From Cordilura impudica (Eukaryota; Arthropoda; Insecta; Diptera; Scathophagidae): 64,000 nt of DNA. The translations under genes were made by a program, and so were the position numbers. Under the pieces are notes generated by a model. The model searched no databases. It saw nothing but the letters and a program-made list of their open reading frames with translations, and had not been told where the DNA came from. Each line of letters starts with the position of its first letter. Positions within the stretch are counted from its first letter, which is position 1. Shown here piece after piece: positions 59,585-64,000 of this stretch. The stretch lies in NCBI GenBank assembly GCA_963682025.1, contig OY821517.1, positions 96,579,946 to 96,643,945 on the forward strand, given 5' to 3'.

Positions 59585-61520
59585 ATGGGGGTAAAACATT
59601 TAAATTTGTAATTTTTATTCCTTTTTTCCTGAGCCTCCTCTGATAGATCTCCATGTGGCACCAAATGATATTTAATAACAGCTTCTGCATGATAAAGAAT
59701 TTTGTGAACTGTTGCAGACATACTTCTCCATGTCTTTTTGGTTGAATATATTTTTTCAGCTTCATTAGCATATTCTTCAAATTATTTCGAGTCAGTTCCT
59801 TCATTGCACGCAAGTACTTCTATTTTAAATCTGAAAATAAGGTTGAAAACCACTCCCGTTATTTTAGATGCCGTTTCTGGATTTAAAAAGAATCTTCTTG
59901 CGGTATTGACATCATTTATATTCATCTTGTACATGATTCTTTCATGAACTTCTTAACTCCTTGTTGGTTTCGATTTCTTGCATGTAGTGGTAACAATACA
60001 AATTCATATGCATCAGTCTTATGTAATGAGTTTGTCGGGACTTGATTTAATTGGCTTGATGTTGCTTGGCATATGATGCCGCTGGATGCAGCCTTCGTCA
60101 TAGTCAAAGCCTGGCATAATTTTCCATCTATCATTGTCAGTATTAATTGGTAACTTACTTCAATTTGCTGCCCATCTTTCTGTAATTCTAATGGTTGTAT
60201 TGTTGCAATTTGGGCCTTGATATCAGTAACTCCTTTTTTAACGGCTTCATGAGCTTCTATTTTGAATTCAAAGTCCATTGTGCTGCAGTATTTCGTAGAA
60301 GATGGTGTCTCATTGTCCCTAATATATTTTGTTTGCATTGTACTTGCCGCAAGGCTCTGAATCTTCCAAAATCTTTTTCAGTTACAATGGTACAAATGAT
60401 ACCATGAACATATCTGAATCCGAAATGTTTTCATAGATTATTTGTTTGTATTGTTTTTGTCCCGAAGAACAATCACATCCCCATTTACAGAAAAGTACTA
60501 AAATTGATTGTAGCAAGTGTTCGGCTGTGTGATCAAGTAGTGATTGTAGTTCTACCTCTGCCAATTTATTTATTTTTTTCTTAATTAATCAACACTCAGG
60601 GGATGCCCCCTACAGATGCAGTGCATTGTGTTGATCTCAGGAAAATAGGTTTATGGAGGAAAGTGGGAGTGTGTTCATTTTTTTTTTTTTTTTTTTTTTT
60701 GCAGCGACAGACCAAAGCCTCTGGTGGGAATCGAACCCACGACCCCTCGCATGATAGGCGAGCACGCTACCTACTCACCTACCGGGGCGCTTAACAAATG
60801 GCAAATGGTCTATTTTAGCAGCGGTTATGGTGTGATATGCTGGATACATGTTTGAGCCTTTTTCAATCGCACGCAATCTGTGCTGAATATATTGCTATTT
60901 TGTTAATTTCATCCAGAAATAATTCTAATGCCTCCTCATTTGTGAACTGTTGTGCATCGCTCGGAGTTATTATACTCTTAAAAATCCGTTTTGTTCTCAC
61001 TTGGCTAGCTTTAACAACTTTTTCAATGATATCCACTTTTGTAAATTATTTTTGTAATCGTAATTGATGTAGGAAATATTCTCTTATACTTATACATCCA
61101 ATTTCATCGCTATCATCTTTTTTTAATTTTACGCCTCTTAGATCTATCGCTGCAGTTGTCCAATGATTTGCATGGTCTTCCAGCCTTATCTTGCTTTGTT
61201 GTTTTTGAAGCGACAGTAAGTTGGCCTTCTAACCGGTTTGCGCTTTTTATATAAAAGTTTTGTTTTGTTTATTGTAGCTAACTCCTTTGTAGCATTTTTT
61301 TAGTGCTTTGGAGAAATGAGATAATTGCTCTTGTATTTCGATGATGCACGAATTTAAGTTTAATTTTATTTTAACATAACTAAGAACATTTTCCTGGGTT
61401 TTGTCCCTAAAATAGTCTTCGGCCAGTTCTTTATAACTGAAGCTCTCCATATTTTTCTGAATATTTTTATTTGCGACTGTTATTGCTAAATATATTAGAG
61501 CAATTGAGTTTGTACTCAAA
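59585..61520 (-). pseudogene. RAG1/Transib-like DDE transposase with C-terminus (copy C)
   Basis: Minus strand. N-terminus at about 61450 (MESFSYKELAEDYFRDKTQE), then AGRPCKSLDNCSDRSKRRK (about 61165), VDIIEKVVKASQVRTKRIF and FTNEEALELFLDE (to about 60905). After an insertion with a tRNA-derived SINE, it resumes at 60564 with AEVELQSLLDHTAEHLLQ and CKWGCDCSSGQKQYKQ (first Asp), then PSSTKYCSTMDFEFK and LTMIDGKLCQALT (second Asp). The first Cys of the CxxC is lost (GIICQATSSQ). The C-terminal part, missing in copies A and B, is at 59938-59605: DVNTARRFFLNPETASKITG, a stop, then MSATVHKILYHAEAVIKYHL and GDLSEEAQEKRNK, where an acidic residue aligns with the catalytic Glu region of RAG1 by inference. 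Several frameshifts and deletions are present. The piggyBac ends just beyond. Confidence 0.8.
60597..60800 (-). mobile_element. tRNA-derived SINE-like insertion
   Basis: The minus strand holds a tRNA-like head (about 60795-60705) with an A-box-like TAGGTGAGTAGG, an anticodon stem-loop CTCGC-CTATCAT-GCGAG and a perfect B box GGTTCGATTCC. A run of 23-24 A follows (T on the plus strand, 60678-60701), then about 80 bp ending near 60597. It has no CCA-ready acceptor stem or perfect clover-leaf, so it is not a tRNA gene. It lies inside RAG1-like copy C. No clear target duplication was found. Confidence 0.65.
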
Positions 61521-61524
61521 TGTC

Positions 61525-63570
61525 ACTTTCTTATAAGCCTGTTCATAAGCCATCATGTATTACTACCTAAAATGATATATAAAAACGCACTACACAAATT
61601 AATTACCTGTGTGTGTTTTCTTTACTACTTGCATTAGGTAAAATAAAAAGGTATAAACAGGTATGATAAAAAAAAGCCCTGGTTAGGAATGATTTACACC
61701 CTCTATGTATTGACATTCTTACTTACAAATATATCAAAAGAGTGGTATATTTTGTAGGCATATATTATAGATATATAGAACAAATATGAATACTATAAGC
61801 TATAAAATACCTGAAGCACAAATTTAGCATCTGTTTACTTATAGGGCTGTTTAAATTATCGTAATTTGAAATTTTTTTTAAGTAATGTCATTAAAATGAA
61901 AAAAATATTCTACCCGCGGATCGTCGCTGTTGCAAAAGTATACATGTGGTTAAAGAGGACACTTTCACATTTCTCTGGGTAGTATATATTTACTGTTCCC
62001 TTCTGTTCCTTAGAGGTTATAGTCCACTAAAGACTGCAATCCTACTAACCTTTTAAAGAAGATCGCACGTCATTATCGATGATAACTTGCGAGTATACCA
62101 TATATTTTTGATAAAAAAAAAAACAAAACAATCACCTTTTTCTGCAATTAAAAAAAAACAATTGAGTTTGACAACATTTCACGCCCACAATTAGCGATAG
62201 TTTAACCAAGTTTTTTGACTACATTATATATTAGCTACAAAATGGCGTTAAAATTTTAAAAATCGTTGACAAAAAAATTGGTCTGTTGGCCAATAAAATA
62301 AAAATTTCAGCCAGAGTACGTAGGGTGTCAAATAATAAAGCGTATTTTCAGCTAAGTAAAAATTATGGTAAAATCTGGTTTATTAAATTAATTCATTTTT
62401 TAATGACAGGGTATATTATTTAAATAGAACACATACACTTGTGCTTTAAATTAGGGTTTGTATGACCCAGATGTTTAATAGTAATTCTTTTCTTTTGTTA
62501 TGAAATAAAGTTTTCAGCAATTTTACAAAACGTTTCTTTACCTTCTAAAATCTTCCAGAAAAAGAACGAAAGTATGTAAAAGATAAATAAAAGGAAATTA
62601 AATTGAATCTTCAAGGTTGTAAGTATTGTAAATAGTCCCAAAATAATAACAATATTTTTGGTTATATTTAAATAAGGTACATGAATATATACACCGCAAC
62701 AATCGGGGTACACTTTTGTGTAATTTTATTTTCACAGTGATTTAAAAATCACTTATTTAGGTGATTTTCACTAAGTCGTGTTTTTAATATTTTAACCTCA
62801 GTGCGTTTATTAACATTATTTTTTTTATTATTCAACCAAACATACAACATTCACTTTGACCTTCAGTCATTAACTAATCAAATTTTGTACACGCATATCG
62901 AATTTCACATGTACATTACTGAATTGTAGATACCACGAATAACTCGGTAATTTTCCGTTTTATTTTTAGTACTTCAATTAACTAGAACGAAAAAGGCAAA
63001 GCTTTGTGGTTAATATAAAAAACGATTAGATATAAGAAACACAATTTCTAATTTTAGAGCGTCGGATAAAATTTGGAAGAGTTCTAATTTTTGAAATTCT
63101 ACTGTATCTTCATAAATATTTGTTGTCTAACTGATGAATAAGAAGACCCCTTATGAGCCTCTTTGACCAAAAATTTTAAATTTGTTGGAGGAAAAATGTT
63201 CAAACATGTACAATTTTGTTTACTATAACTGTTCTATTAAAAGGGCGAAACGCGAAAAGCGCTATGTTGTCATCGCTGCTCGAAATTTCAAATGTCATTA
63301 CCATATGCTTCAAATTTTTTGGTGGAATACTTAGTATGTGTTATAGTTATAAGATCATTTTTAATTTTCTCCTAAAATATTCCTCCAATCGCTTATTACT
63401 CTTCGAAAGACTTATTCGTCTTTGCATGTACTCCTAACTAAAGTCTGATGGAATATGTAAATGGTTGTTATTGTTGTATTGTTGGAACTTTTCCGCTATT
63501 TGATGTTTCATATTTATAAGGTCATTTTAAGAAAATGTAACAAAATTAGCTAGTAGTTATTTAATATTGA
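61525..63570. other. AT-rich spacer, nothing recognised
   Basis: Short frames at 62498-62713 and 63216-63437 are hydrophobic and AT-driven, without motifs. No repeat shared with other parts of the window was noticed. Confidence 0.45.
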
Positions 63571-63609
63571 GAGTGATTGGTCTTATAAGTAAGCTTGCAG
63601 TTTAACTAG

Positions 63610-64000
63610 TATTGAGAAAGTTGAAATTTTGGCTTCTAAAGATGAAAAACTACCTTTACGTGAAATTTCTCAACGATTAGCAAGAAGTCTCTGTGTAGTC
63701 CAAAACTTTTTGAATGATCAGTGCAATTATGGTAAAACCAAAAGATCTGGACGAAAAACACTTTCAGAATGAGATAAAACGCACATTGCGGGTTTGGCGA
63801 GTCTATACGACAAAAAAGTGGAGTAATGGTTTCAAAGTCCATGATATATCGGGTTATTTCGATTAATGAAAATAGAGCTTACTCCAAAAAGAAACCAGTA
63901 CCAAGATTATTGCCCCGCCATATATCGGCAAGACTTCAATTTGCCCGCGAAAACATGAGTACCAATTGGGAACATGTAAGCCGTTAAGGGGGGTAAGGTT
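63610..64000 (+). pseudogene. Tc1-like transposase, N-terminal part, cut by the window edge
   Basis: From about 63613: SIEKVEILASKDEKLPLREI, SQRLARSLCVVQNFLND and GKTKRSGRKTLSE, the paired-type HTH and GRPR-like linker of Tc1 transposases. TGA occurs near 63770. The frame then shifts and continues with LLPRHISARLQFARENMSTN and WEHV, the block just before the first catalytic Asp. A stop in GTAAGCCGTTAAG follows at about 63988. Whether the catalytic half lies beyond 64000 cannot be seen. It is not clearly the partner of the C-terminal fragment at 11.4 kb. Confidence 0.78.

Noticed and set aside
60705..60795. A tRNA gene
   Set aside because: The acceptor stem does not pair properly, and the head is followed by poly(A) inside a transposon relic. 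A SINE explains it better.

Overview
The window reads as AT-rich, gene-poor animal chromatin made almost entirely of layered transposable-element (TE) remains. The element types (Helentron-type interspersed elements with GGAC microsatellites, piggyBac, DD41D and DD37E mariner relatives, Tc1, hAT, MULE, Jockey-like non-LTR elements) and the one 63-bp intron-like gap suggest a higher fly (Diptera: Cyclorrhapha, perhaps a calyptrate). That is inference from element types, not a database match. No prokaryotic operon, rRNA, CRISPR array or intact host gene is visible. Every long reading frame belongs to a TE, and nearly all are broken.

Layout. 0-5.6 kb: a Helentron-type copy (HINE), a reversed fragment of a RAG1/Transib-like transposase, and a 5'-truncated Jockey-like retrotransposon with an (AAAT)n tail. 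5.6-8.9 kb: a small tandem repeat split by a DD41D (rosa-like) mariner, then two older mariner remnants. 11.4-16.7 kb: a Tc1 fragment, a reversed HINE, an old piggyBac-like element with good ends, an inverted MITE pair and a short canonical Helitron. 17.1-19.9 kb: a hAT/ZBED-type transposase split by a HINE, then a retroelement tail. 22.46-24.63 kb: a Helitron carrying two tandem arrays, one strikingly CpG-rich with alternating A/B units. 26.6-33.7 kb: a retroelement RNase H split by a HINE, then a run of HINEs. 33.7-39.1 kb: a reversed FLYWCH/MULE gene split by a 2.87-kb element with about 370-400-bp inverted repeats starting CACTGTG, itself split by a HINE. 39.1-43.3 kb: a Tc1 relic, a possible spliced exon pair and two HINEs. 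43.3-49.1 kb: mostly featureless. 49.2-50.7 kb: the best N-terminal copy of the RAG1-like family. 51.8-54.7 kb: a MITE and the second DD41D mariner. 55.1-56.7 kb: a Helitron helicase fragment and facing Helitron 5' ends. 57.2-59.6 kb: a nearly intact piggyBac, next to the third RAG1-like copy, which is also split by a tRNA-derived SINE. The window ends in a Tc1 N-terminus at 63.6 kb.

The elements do not form a pathway. They record a sequence of insertions whose order can be read from the nesting. The most interesting items are the three RAG1-core-like transposase copies, the CACTGTG element nested in the MULE, and the Helitron with the CpG-rich array.
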